Assembly: GCF_018612875.1 (NCBI RefSeq)
Contig: NZ_JAGGRI010000045.1
Span: forward strand, 1 to 64,000
DNA: 64,000 nucleotides
DNA from: Lysobacter sp. ISL-50
GTDB lineage: Bacteria; Pseudomonadota; Gammaproteobacteria; Xanthomonadales; Xanthomonadaceae
Direction: 5' to 3'
Shown: positions 56,122-64,000 of the stretch, in pieces
Layout of the letters: each line of letters opens with the position of its first letter
Position numbering within the stretch: the stretch's first letter is position 1
The notes under the pieces: generated by a model
The model's database searches: none
The model's input: the letters and a program-made list of their open reading frames with translations, nothing else
What the model was told of the DNA's origin: nothing
Position numbers and translations under genes: made by a program

Positions 56122-57429
56122 TCATCCGACGGCGGCGACGAGGGCGAGTGTGCGTCCCACCACGATGCTCTCGTTGATCGATCGATCCTCGGGGTAGTAA
56201 TACGAAGTATCTGCCATGTAAAAACCTTCCACCGGCGTCTTCATCGGCGGCAGCATGGCCTGGAAGCCCGGCGGGCAAATGGTCTGGGCGAAGTCGTAGC
56301 GATGGCAATAACGGGCGACAATCCAGTCGGGCCGGAACGCGGGATTGATCTTCGACAGATAGCTCACGACTTCGTCGATCAACTGCTCGTTGCTCCGGGA
56401 CCACTTGGGATGGGTCTTGGGCATGTAGAACGGCGCGTACACGATGCGTTCGCCCTCGCCCGTGCCGGGATTGAGGTTGGAGTACTCGATGACACCGGGG
56501 ATTTCGATATCCGGATCGCTGATGTTCATCCAGAAGTTCGCGCTCAGCGCATGGCGCAACTTGAGAATGACGCAGGCCACCGGGATGTTCTCGATCCGGC
56601 GTATGCGATCGGCGAATTCGCGCGGCAGCGCCGGAACCATGTCCGGCACGTACTGGATCGGAGCGGTCGACAGCACGGCGTCGCAGGCGCGGTCGTCGCC
56701 GGCGACGCGCACGCCAGTGACCCGGCTTCGATCGACGTTGACTTGATCGATGCCCTGCTTGAGATGGATCTTGCCGCCGCGTTCGAGGATGAAGCGCTCC
56801 ATCGCTTCCAGCACGGTCTCCGAGCCGCCTTCGATATAACCCAGGCTCTCGCTCAGCAGACTGCGCCGGGACAGGGCGATGCGCTTGATCCGGGTGCCGA
56901 TCCACGAGGCCGACAGGTTGTCGGTGTATTCGAAGAATTTGAGATGGAAGGTGCGGCGCCAAAGCACGTCGTAACCCCGCTCGCCCAGCCAACGACGCAG
57001 CCATGCGGTAGCGTTGACTCGATCCAGCGCGGTCCAGTCCTTGACGCCCTTGGTCACCATCACATGCAGGGCGTAACGAAACTTGCTGATGAGCCCGAGC
57101 TTCGGGAACGCCAGCAACGCGAAGGGCGTGCCCCACTTGTACAGCTTGCCGTCGTAGTAGTAACCCATCTTGGTGTCGGTCCACTTTAGCCGGTTCGACA
57201 AACCCAGCGAATCCAGCAGTTCGAACAAGGCGTGGTCGGTCTTGCAGATGAAGTGATAGTAGCGTTCGATCTTGAGGCCATCGAAATCGAAGCTGGCCGA
57301 CATGCCGCCGACGCGATCGTCGCGCTCGTAGATATCGACCTGGTGACCCTGCTTGAGCAGTTCCATGGCCGCCATCAATCCCATCGGGCCAGAGCCGACG
57401 ATCGCGAAACGTTTCGGTACGGTGGTCAT
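56122..57429 (-). CDS. FAD-dependent oxidoreductase/mutase-like protein
   Basis: A 435-residue flavoprotein. The dinucleotide motif FAIVGSGPMGLMAAMELLKQGHQVDIYERDDRVGG opens the chain (motif GxGxxG at residues 12-17). The middle part (YYHFICKTDHALFELLDSLGL, KFFEYTDNLSASWIG) and the end GFYMADTSYYYPEDRSINESIV match the amine-oxidase/protoporphyrinogen-oxidase/UDP-galactopyranose-mutase superfamily. A role as sugar mutase or desaturase in the same glycan pathway is inferred from context. It is followed closely by the gtrA-type gene. Confidence 0.8.
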   Translation of the reverse strand: MTTVPKRFAIVGSGPMGLMAAMELLKQGHQVDIYERDDRVGGMSASFDFDGLKIERYYHFICKTDHALFELLDSLGLSNRLKWTDTKMGYYYDGKLYKWGTPFALLAFPKLGLISKFRYALHVMVTKGVKDWTALDRVNATAWLRRWLGERGYDVLWRRTFHLKFFEYTDNLSASWIGTRIKRIALSRRSLLSESLGYIEGGSETVLEAMERFILERGGKIHLKQGIDQVNVDRSRVTGVRVAGDDRACDAVLSTAPIQYVPDMVPALPREFADRIRRIENIPVACVILKLRHALSANFWMNISDPDIEIPGVIEYSNLNPGTGEGERIVYAPFYMPKTHPKWSRSNEQLIDEVVSYLSKINPAFRPDWIVARYCHRYDFAQTICPPGFQAMLPPMKTPVEGFYMADTSYYYPEDRSINESIVVGRTLALVAAVG

Positions 57430-57495
57430 CGAGGCTCGGCGTATTCGGGGTTAGAGTGATCGGCCCTCGGGTGCGAACCGAAGGGAACGGACGCT

Positions 57496-58449
57496 TTAGC
57501 GCTTGAGAACGATTTTAGAGTAGGTCGGATCGCAGTAGCTCTCGCGTACCGCGTCGTCGAAGGCGTGCTGGGCGACTCCGAACACCGCCTGAGTGTCCAC
57601 GCCCTTGAAGTCGTCGCCGGCCGACAGAGCTTTGAGCTGATCCGCGGTAAACGGCGGTTTGCGACTGAACACGGCATAGGTCCGCAGCAGGAAAGCGAAC
57701 CAGGCCATGGGGATATGCACGATCCAGGTGCGCAAGCCCTTGGCGGCCTTGATGGTCTTGATAATGTCGATATAGGTGATGCGAGTGTCGCCGACGATGT
57801 CGTAGATCGCGCCTTGCGGCTCGCGCTCGATGCACTTCACGATGCAACGGCAGAAGTCGCGTTCGTACAGCGGTTGGCGCATGAACTTGCCGTCGCCCGG
57901 GATCGGGAATATCGGCGTACGCGCCATGAAGCGCGACAGCCAGCCCAGGTGCTTGGGATCGAACCAGCCGAACATCAAGGTTGGACGCAGTACGCAGTGG
58001 CGCAAGCCGCTCTGCACGACCATGACCTCCTGCTGCTTCTTCGTGTTGGTGTAATCGTCGTTGGCGACCGAATTAACCACCGATGAGCTTATGTGCACCA
58101 GATATGGCATCCGCAGGCGCTTGCACGCCTCCAGCACGATACGGGTGGCGTCGATGTTATTGCGGATGAACAACTCGCCGTGCTTGCCGGTGATCTGCGC
58201 ATGCAGTTGGATCAGGCAGCGCGCGTCGCGCAGAGCCGGTTCCCACTTCGCCGTTTCGGCGGGGACCGCCAGATCGGCGTGAATGGCTTCGACGTCGGGA
58301 TGCAGCGACTTGAGGATGTCGAGGTTGTAGGCGTGTTTGTCGATCGCGACCAGCCGGGTATAGCCCTGCGCCTTCAATTCGACGATCAGATTCTGGCCGA
58401 CGAGTCCGGCGGCGCCGGTCAGTACGATCTTGGCGTGCTTGTCGTTCAT
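57496..58449 (-). CDS. NAD-dependent epimerase/dehydratase family protein
   Basis: An extended SDR of 317 residues. The NAD site is IVLTGAAGLVGQNLIVEL, and LIQLHAQITG and LVHISSSVVNSV are the following strands. The usual catalytic YxxxK is represented by YTNTKKQQEVMV. A hydrophobic segment near residue 255 (IPMAWFAFLLRTYAVF) suggests membrane association, as in polyprenyl-linked sugar or sterol-type reductases. The substrate is unknown. It starts 11 bases after the dprE2-like gene. Confidence 0.82.
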   Translation of the reverse strand: MNDKHAKIVLTGAAGLVGQNLIVELKAQGYTRLVAIDKHAYNLDILKSLHPDVEAIHADLAVPAETAKWEPALRDARCLIQLHAQITGKHGELFIRNNIDATRIVLEACKRLRMPYLVHISSSVVNSVANDDYTNTKKQQEVMVVQSGLRHCVLRPTLMFGWFDPKHLGWLSRFMARTPIFPIPGDGKFMRQPLYERDFCRCIVKCIEREPQGAIYDIVGDTRITYIDIIKTIKAAKGLRTWIVHIPMAWFAFLLRTYAVFSRKPPFTADQLKALSAGDDFKGVDTQAVFGVAQHAFDDAVRESYCDPTYSKIVLKR

Positions 58450-58460
58450 CGAAGTCCGGC

Positions 58461-59198
58461 TTACAGCTTGATACGGCGAAAGACGAACTCGGGGATATTC
58501 TTGATCACCTGCATGATTCCCCACCAGAACCATGGCAGGTAGACGACGCCACGACGCTTGTCGATCGCATCGACGATGCCGCGCGCGATGCGATCGGGTG
58601 TGGCCCACAACGCGCCTTTCTTGAACGACCGGGTCATCGGCGTATCGACGAAGCCCGGCTTGATCGTCAGCACATTGATCCCATCAGCGTTGAGACGTTG
58701 GCGCAGGCCGCTGAAGAAGGTACTGACCGCGGCTTTGGCGCTGCCGTACAGATAGTTGCTGGCGCGGCCGCGATCGCCGGCGACGGAAGAGATCGCCGCC
58801 AGGGTGGCACCGGACTTGAGTCGCGGCGCGATCGCCGTGGCCAACGCGATAATGGACAAGCCATTGGTGGAAAACTCGCGCAGCGCCAATTCCGCCGACG
58901 CCTCGCAAGCCGCCTGGTCGGGCAAGGTACCGTGCGCGATCAGAACCAGATCGATCTGACCAAACTCGGCCCAGGCCGCGTCGAGCATGTCCTGATGCCG
59001 CTCGTAAGCATTGACGTCGAGCGCGCTCACCGCGGTCTTGCCGGCGCCGCGCACGGCCAGATCGGCGGCGATCGCGCTCAGTCGGTCCAGGTCGCGGCCG
59101 ACCAGATACAGCGCAGCGCCGCGGGCGGCGTAAACACGGGCGGTGGCCTCGGCGATGGCCGATGTGGCGCCGATGATCAGGACTGCGTACATGCTCAC
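58461..59198 (-). CDS. DprE2-like decaprenylphosphoryl-2-keto-erythropentose reductase
   Basis: A classical SDR of 245 residues. The cofactor motif is LIIGATSAIAEATARVYAARG, catalytic residues are in SSVAGDRGRASNYLYGSAKAAV (Ser and Tyr-x-x-x-Lys), and IKPGFVDTPMT follows. The C-terminus has a hydrophobic stretch (GVVYLPWFWWGIMQVI), also typical of DprE2. With DprE1 it would reduce the 2-keto intermediate to give polyprenylphosphoryl-D-arabinose. The GTG at 59198 overlaps the stop of the DprE1-like gene (GTGA); an ATG at 59192 is the alternative. The order E1-E2 matches mycobacteria. Confidence 0.85.
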   Translation of the reverse strand: MSMYAVLIIGATSAIAEATARVYAARGAALYLVGRDLDRLSAIAADLAVRGAGKTAVSALDVNAYERHQDMLDAAWAEFGQIDLVLIAHGTLPDQAACEASAELALREFSTNGLSIIALATAIAPRLKSGATLAAISSVAGDRGRASNYLYGSAKAAVSTFFSGLRQRLNADGINVLTIKPGFVDTPMTRSFKKGALWATPDRIARGIVDAIDKRRGVVYLPWFWWGIMQVIKNIPEFVFRRIKL

Positions 59199-60493
59199 TC
59201 CATCACCCGGCGCCAAAAACCGGACGAGAACTTCGGATCGATATGGGTCTGAAAGCGCCGCCATTGCGGGTACGCGCTACGGAACAGGCGGCCGGACATG
59301 CGTGCATCCTTGGCCGGATACACCGCGCCGCCGGCCTCGGCGACGATGGCGTCGAGGCGATCGAGCAACGCGAAGGTCGCCGGCCCGCCATTAGGAAAAT
59401 CCAACGCCAGGGTCGTGCCGGGACGAGGAAACGAGAGCAGGCCGAGCGAGGGAATCTCGCCGAATTCTTTCAGCACCGCCAGGAACGAACCGCTGCCGCC
59501 GCGCGAGATTTCACCGAGCAGCGCGGCGATGCCGTCGCGCGCGCTGGCCGGCGGCAACACGCATTGGTGCTGGAGGAAACCGCGCGGGCCGTACATGCGG
59601 TTCCAGTCGCCGATGCCGTCGAGCGGATAGAAGTAATTCGCGTAATGAACGCTGTCGCGTCGGCGCGGCGCACGCTGGCGGTGGTAGTACAACGCATTGA
59701 GCGGACGCAGGCTGAGCCGGTTGACCAACGACAGGGGCGGTGTGAACGGCATCGCCATACGTGACTGTGACGCGGGCGAATTCCGCTCGGCGTCGCCGGG
59801 CGCATGATCGGCGCGCAGGAAATGGCCGCGCCCCAGCGAGCGGCCGCGAGCCATGCAGTCTATCCAGGCGACGGTGTATTCGTGGCTGCGCGCCGATTGC
59901 GCCGACAAAGCGAAAAAGTCGTCGAGTTGGCCGAAGCGTATCGACTCGACCTCCATCCACGGACCGGGCACGCGCCGCAGTTGCAATTCCGCCCAGACGA
60001 TCGCGCCGGTCAACCCCAGGCCGCCGACGCTGGCCGCGAATAAATCGTCCCCGGGCACGCACACCTGGCGGCTGCCGTCGCTGCGCAGCAATTCGAAGCA
60101 GCGCAGGTGATGGCCGAAATTGCCCGCGCCGTGATGGTTCTTGCCGTGCACGTCGTTGGCGATCGCGCCGCCCACGGTGACGTAACGGGTGCCCGGCGTC
60201 ACCGGCAAGAACCAGCCCTGCGGCAAGACGATGGCGATGATGTCCGCCAGAGTCACTCCGGCCTCGCAACGCAACACACCGCTGGCGGGATCGAACGCGA
60301 TGAAACGGTCGAGGCCGCGCAGGTGCAGCAAGGTGCCGTCCGGGTTAAGGCAACTGTCGCCGTAGCTGCGTCCGTTGCCGTAGGGCAGAACACTGCCATC
60401 GACCTGCGGCAATGGCTGGCGGCGATCGGTCAGCGGCACGATCCGCTGGCGCGCCTGCGGATAACGTCCCCAGGACTGGCCCGGCCGGGTCAT
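59195..60493 (-). CDS. DprE1-like decaprenylphosphoryl-ribose 2'-oxidase
   Basis: An FAD-linked oxidase of the VAO/PCMH family, 432 residues. The N-terminal FAD domain has LPYGNGRSYGDSCLN and TPGTRYVTVGGAIANDVHGKNHH, the same as in DprE1, including the His that in some relatives binds FAD. The C-terminal substrate domain has FLAVLKEFGEIPSLGLLSFPRPG and YPAKDARMSG with the catalytic Lys. At the place of Mtb Cys387 (in NICVDFP) the sequence is TLALDFP, with Ala363. The ATG at 60493 overlaps the stop of the HAD-UbiA gene (ATGA). Confidence 0.87.
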   Translation of the reverse strand: MTRPGQSWGRYPQARQRIVPLTDRRQPLPQVDGSVLPYGNGRSYGDSCLNPDGTLLHLRGLDRFIAFDPASGVLRCEAGVTLADIIAIVLPQGWFLPVTPGTRYVTVGGAIANDVHGKNHHGAGNFGHHLRCFELLRSDGSRQVCVPGDDLFAASVGGLGLTGAIVWAELQLRRVPGPWMEVESIRFGQLDDFFALSAQSARSHEYTVAWIDCMARGRSLGRGHFLRADHAPGDAERNSPASQSRMAMPFTPPLSLVNRLSLRPLNALYYHRQRAPRRRDSVHYANYFYPLDGIGDWNRMYGPRGFLQHQCVLPPASARDGIAALLGEISRGGSGSFLAVLKEFGEIPSLGLLSFPRPGTTLALDFPNGGPATFALLDRLDAIVAEAGGAVYPAKDARMSGRLFRSAYPQWRRFQTHIDPKFSSGFWRRVME

Positions 60494-61932
60494 CCGATGG
60501 CGCCCAGGGCCAGCAATCCGCACAGGACGATGACGATCTGGCTGGCGCGGTCGGTGGCCGCGAACACCACCGGATCGTCGTCCATGCTGCCGCGATGGGA
60601 GGTCATCCACAGATGGCTGATCCAGTACAGCAGCAACGGGCAGATCAGCCACAGCACCTGCGGACGCGCGTACAGCGCCAGACTTTCCGGGCTGTTGATG
60701 TAGAGCGCGAACACCAGCACGGCCAGATAGCCGGCGCTGCCGCCCAGGGACTGGATCAGCGGCAGATCTTCGACCGCATAACCTCGGCCGCTGGCCTTGC
60801 GCTGGCCGTTGCCGAGAATCGCCGACAACTCGGTGTAACGCTTGAGCATCGCCAGACTGAGGAAGATGAACATCGAGAACGCGAGCAGCCAGAACGACAG
60901 CGTGGCGCCGATCGCGACCGCGCCGCCGATGATGCGCAAGGTGTACAAGCTCGCCAGCACGATCACATCGACCATGACGATGCGCTTGAGCCGCAGCGAA
61001 TAAGCCAGGGTCGTCGCGTAGTAACCCATCAGCACCAATGCGAACCAGGGGTTGGCGATGAGCGCCAGGGTGAAACCGGCAAGCGCCAGCAGCGGCGCCA
61101 CGAACAGGCCGTGCAGCAACGGCAGGCCCCCGGCGGCGAACGGCCGCAGCCGCTTGCGCGGATGCTGCCGGTCTGCGGGCAAGTCGAGCAGATCGTTAAG
61201 GACGTAGACGCCCGAAGCGCTCAGATTGAAAGCGATGAAGGCGAGCACCGAGACGATCACGGCCTCGACATCGAAGAACCGGTGCGAGGCCAGCAGCGGC
61301 AGGAATACCAGAAGGTTCTTCAACCACTGGTGGATACGCAGCGCCTTGATCCAGGTCTTGATCCCGCCGCCCTGCGCCGGCAGTTGGCCGGCGACATCGA
61401 CGACCTGCGCCGCGCGCGCGGCCAAGCCAGGCGAGCCATTGACGACCCAGGCATTGCGCGCACGCGCCCATACCGGCAGATCGATGGCGGCGTTGCCCAT
61501 GTAGTCGAAACCGCGCTCACCGAAACGCTCGGCCAGCGCTCGCGCTTTGTTCGCGCCCGACAGATTGACGCCGTCGTCGCTGGCCAGCACCAGATCGAAT
61601 ACGCCCAGATGGGTCGCCACTTGTTGCGCGAACTTGGTGTGGCTCGCGGTACACAATACGCGCGGCCGTGCCTGGGTCTCGCGCAATGCGTCCACCACGC
61701 GTTCGTCGTACGGCAGGGTAGCCACGTCCAGCTCGACTCGCGAGGCGATTTCGTGCTTGAGCGCGGCTTTTCCCCGCAGCAGCCAGAACGGCAGCAGGAA
61801 CAGCAGCAGCGGACGCCGGCTGAGCATGGCCAGCACCGACTCGTACAGCAGATCGGATTTCAGCAAGGTGCCGTCGAGATCGACACACAGGGCGACGGTG
61901 CTCCGCTCGGTTTGGGGCGTATGTTCCGTCAC
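60490..61932 (-). CDS. HAD phosphatase-UbiA fusion (5-phosphoribosyl polyprenyl-phosphate synthase type)
   Basis: A 480-residue two-domain protein. Residues 1-190 are a HAD phosphatase (ALCVDLDGTLLKSD, then CTASHTKFAQQV and NAAIDLPVWARA). Residues 195-480 are a UbiA membrane prenyltransferase with about eight helices and the motif VYVLNDLLDLPADRQHPRKRLRPFAAG, which matches the DPPR synthase Rv3806c type and binds phosphoribosyl pyrophosphate. The fusion can supply both the transfer of 5-phosphoribose to a polyprenyl phosphate and removal of the 5-phosphate. It starts with GTG at 61932 because no ATG is nearby. It is first of three overlapping genes. Confidence 0.87.
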   Translation of the reverse strand: MTEHTPQTERSTVALCVDLDGTLLKSDLLYESVLAMLSRRPLLLFLLPFWLLRGKAALKHEIASRVELDVATLPYDERVVDALRETQARPRVLCTASHTKFAQQVATHLGVFDLVLASDDGVNLSGANKARALAERFGERGFDYMGNAAIDLPVWARARNAWVVNGSPGLAARAAQVVDVAGQLPAQGGGIKTWIKALRIHQWLKNLLVFLPLLASHRFFDVEAVIVSVLAFIAFNLSASGVYVLNDLLDLPADRQHPRKRLRPFAAGGLPLLHGLFVAPLLALAGFTLALIANPWFALVLMGYYATTLAYSLRLKRIVMVDVIVLASLYTLRIIGGAVAIGATLSFWLLAFSMFIFLSLAMLKRYTELSAILGNGQRKASGRGYAVEDLPLIQSLGGSAGYLAVLVFALYINSPESLALYARPQVLWLICPLLLYWISHLWMTSHRGSMDDDPVVFAATDRASQIVIVLCGLLALGAIG

Positions 61933-62039
61933 CGCTCGCGGTCCTGGGTGGTTGAGGTGAGTCGAACGCGAACAAGCGCGATCGCCGCGGCCGTGCCCTT
62001 CGAAATAGAATCAAAGCCAGATCGGCAACCGGACATGGG

Positions 62040-63206
62040 TTACTCCCGCTGCAGGATCGAACGCCATGCGCAAACCACCCGCGCCCCCGCCAGATGCTCG
62101 GTGAAATAACCGCGCGCCTGTCTGGCCAGAGAATACCTGCGACTCGAATCCTCGGCGAGCGACGCCAGGGCCCGTGCCAGATCGCTCGCATCGGCGGTCT
62201 CGACCGCCAACAGCGGCGGAGCCGGAACCGCGTGCGGCAGGGACATTTTGCCCTGGCTGACGATGGCCCGTCCGGCGGCCAGATACATGTAGAGCTTGAA
62301 CGGCAACACCCGCGCGGCCTTGCCTTCGCCGCCGAATACGCCCAGGCAGATATCGGCCTCGGCGATCTCCGCCGCCAGCGTCTCCAGCGATTGCCATTGA
62401 CGGACCCAGCTCGCTTGAGCGGCATCGTGTTCGGCGATGAACTCGCTCAACGCCGGCCCCAGCTGTCCGTCGCCGATGAAACGGAAGTGGAAACGTCCGG
62501 CATGCCGCTCATCGTTCAACAACAGCTGTATCGCCGACAGGATCGTCGGCACGCCGTGCAACGGAATCAGCGTACCCACGAACAGGACACGCAAGGGCTC
62601 GTGCGAGTCTTCCGCGCCGGACGGCATGGCCAGAAACGGCGCTTCGTCGATCGCCAGGGGCAAGGATCGCACTTGCCGCGGCTGCAGACCGAAGTCGTCG
62701 ATCATGCTGAGCCGGTTGGCTTCGGTATCGACCAGGACCATGGACGCGGCGCGCAAGGCGCGGGCTTCGAAGCGCTTGATCCATCGCGAGGCCACGGAGC
62801 CGCCGCTGCTGCGGTCGCGATCGCGGAACATCGAGTCCCATACCGAGATATACGCATCGACGATGCAATAAGGGCGGATGCCGCGCGGCAGCCACGACGC
62901 CAGCCACATGAAGAAGACGCTGGGATAAGGCACGTAGACCGGGACGCTTTCGCCGCCGCGCGCGGCCCACAACACTCGCAATAAACTGCGCAGATTGCCC
63001 AAGCCCAGGCCCGCCAACGCACGCAATTGCTTCAAGGGCGAAAGATGCCGCAGCGTCCACAAATGCAGATGCGGCGGCAATTCCCGGCCGAGATCGCGAA
63101 TGCGCACTACTTCGTGCGCCCGCAGCAATTTCAGAGTCTGCTCGGCGTTGGGATAACCCGACCCGGATGTGCGCAGCCCGGCGACAATCAAGGTCTGCGC
63201 GATCAT
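62040..63206 (-). CDS. GT4-type glycosyltransferase
   Basis: A cytoplasmic GT-B fold glycosyltransferase of 388 residues. The N-terminal half has SGSGYPNAEQTLKLL and CIVDAYISVWDS. The C-terminal Rossmann half has LRVLFVGTLIPLHGVPTILSAI, FRFIGDGQLGPAL and LPFKLYMYLAAGRAIV, the nucleotide-sugar site of family GT4. The donor and acceptor are unknown. The ATG at 63206 overlaps the stop of the preceding membrane protein (ATGA). A 107-base gap separates it from the HAD-UbiA gene. Confidence 0.85.
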   Translation of the reverse strand: MIAQTLIVAGLRTSGSGYPNAEQTLKLLRAHEVVRIRDLGRELPPHLHLWTLRHLSPLKQLRALAGLGLGNLRSLLRVLWAARGGESVPVYVPYPSVFFMWLASWLPRGIRPYCIVDAYISVWDSMFRDRDRSSGGSVASRWIKRFEARALRAASMVLVDTEANRLSMIDDFGLQPRQVRSLPLAIDEAPFLAMPSGAEDSHEPLRVLFVGTLIPLHGVPTILSAIQLLLNDERHAGRFHFRFIGDGQLGPALSEFIAEHDAAQASWVRQWQSLETLAAEIAEADICLGVFGGEGKAARVLPFKLYMYLAAGRAIVSQGKMSLPHAVPAPPLLAVETADASDLARALASLAEDSSRRYSLARQARGYFTEHLAGARVVCAWRSILQRE

Positions 63207-64000
63207 CGCCCTGCCCCGCTACGACGCAGCCAGGCATGTCCGGCCAAGGTGCCGACGCACTCGCTGGCCAGGATCAAAGCGCGTGCGGCGACCACTCCGG
63301 CCAACACGGTGCTCGCCTGGGCCGTGCTGGACATCGAAGCGATCACCGATTCGCGCACGCCCAAGCCACCCGGCACCAGAATCGCAAGCACCCCGGCAAC
63401 CGTGCCGGCGAACAGCGCCTGGATGAAACCCAGGGTGTCGGCGGGCTCGACCAGCAACAGATAGGCGCCCGCATAAGGCAGCATCGCCAGGCCATAGCCG
63501 AATAACGACGCCGCCAGCGGCACGACTTTCACGGTGCTGCGCTTACCGATCAGCAAGGCCGCCGCGATCAGAACGACGACGGCCAAAAGCGCGGCCGCGC
63601 CGATCCACAAGGCGCAGTCCGGCCGATAGATCAACGCGGACGCGGCAAGCGCGATCGCGGCGCAGATCGACAACGAGAACCCCTGTTCCAACACACCGAC
63701 GACCACTGTCGTTCGCGACGAAACGCCGAACCCGGACAGCATCAATCCGCGGCCGAGAACATGGCCGATGCCGACCGGCACATACTTGGCGAGCAAGGTC
63801 GCCAGCCATACCGCGCTCAACCGCGGGCCGGTCACGCCGACGCCGAAGGCTCGGTTCGCCGATGCGAACGCGGCCGCGTTGAAAACCAGCGACAACGCGA
63901 ACAGCGCGAACGCCAGCAACAAGCGACTTGGGTCGATGGCGGCGATCGCTTTCAGAAACTGCGGCCCCTGCACGCCCAGATAGCGGGCCGCGAACACCAG
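63203..64000 (-). CDS. Flippase-like integral membrane protein (LPG synthase TM/UPF0104 type), partial
   Basis: The gene runs off the right edge; at least 265 residues are visible and the true start is missing. There are about seven helices. KYVPVGIGHVLGRGLMLSGFG near the start, and GVLAILVPGGLGVRESVI near the end, are hallmarks of the lysylphosphatidylglycerol-synthase transmembrane family (AglD-type), many members of which move or modify polyprenyl-linked glycans. A link to lipid-linked sugar translocation is inferred from the operon. Confidence 0.8.
   Translation of the reverse strand: MVFAARYLGVQGPQFLKAIAAIDPSRLLLAFALFALSLVFNAAAFASANRAFGVGVTGPRLSAVWLATLLAKYVPVGIGHVLGRGLMLSGFGVSSRTTVVVGVLEQGFSLSICAAIALAASALIYRPDCALWIGAAALLAVVVLIAAALLIGKRSTVKVVPLAASLFGYGLAMLPYAGAYLLLVEPADTLGFIQALFAGTVAGVLAILVPGGLGVRESVIASMSSTAQASTVLAGVVAARALILASECVGTLAGHAWLRRSGAGR

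Overview
The window is chromosomal DNA of high G+C content. Gene content and repeats fit a gammaproteobacterium of the Xanthomonadaceae, most probably Lysobacter or a close relative. The signs are overlapping ATGA operons, abundant TonB-dependent receptors, an XRE-free pilSR-pilA block, and many short palindromic intergenic repeats. There are no tRNA or rRNA genes, CRISPR arrays, phage genes or insertion sequences.

Layout. 1-11 kb: a GNAT acetyltransferase, aspS, an FmdB-type zinc ribbon protein, an ABC-F ATPase, a large TonB-dependent receptor, a Kef/YbaL-type antiporter and a YceH-family protein. 11-23.5 kb: a minus-strand vitamin B12 operon. It begins with a cobalamin riboswitch and runs btuB, two BtuM-like membrane proteins, cobO, cobB, cbiB, cobD, cobQ, cobU, cobT, cobC, cobS. 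Most junctions overlap by a few bases, and only late steps (cobyrinate or salvaged corrinoid to cobalamin) are encoded. 23.6-30 kb: an atypical SDR protein, a second TonB-dependent receptor very similar to the first, a secreted amidohydrolase and a small hypothetical gene. 30-45 kb: housekeeping genes (clpB, gloA, an NCS2-type permease, DUF4166, pgeF, rluD, bamD, nadE, a DUF559 endonuclease, sucCD) separated by repeat-rich gaps.

45-64 kb is the most interesting part. pilS and pilR are followed by three tandem type IV pilin genes, two of them behind sigma-54 promoter sequences of exact -24/-12 spacing. Next come two large polytopic proteins, the first a GT-C type enzyme and so a candidate pilin glycosyltransferase. 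A convergent minus-strand operon follows and runs off the window edge. It encodes a flippase-like membrane protein, a GT4 glycosyltransferase, a HAD-UbiA fusion, a DprE1-like FAD oxidase, a DprE2-like SDR, an NAD-dependent epimerase, an FAD mutase/oxidoreductase-like protein and a GtrA protein. The HAD-UbiA/DprE1/DprE2 trio matches the route to lipid-linked D-arabinofuranose known from mycobacteria and from Pseudomonas strains with arabinosylated pilin. I therefore infer a pilin (or surface glycan) D-arabinofuranosylation locus.

Repeats are a second theme: inverted arrays of a 7-bp unit (one translated inside cobB), 90-bp palindromic elements, a MITE-like element seen three times, and nested palindromes. 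Function calls rest on motif recognition by eye; no database search was run.
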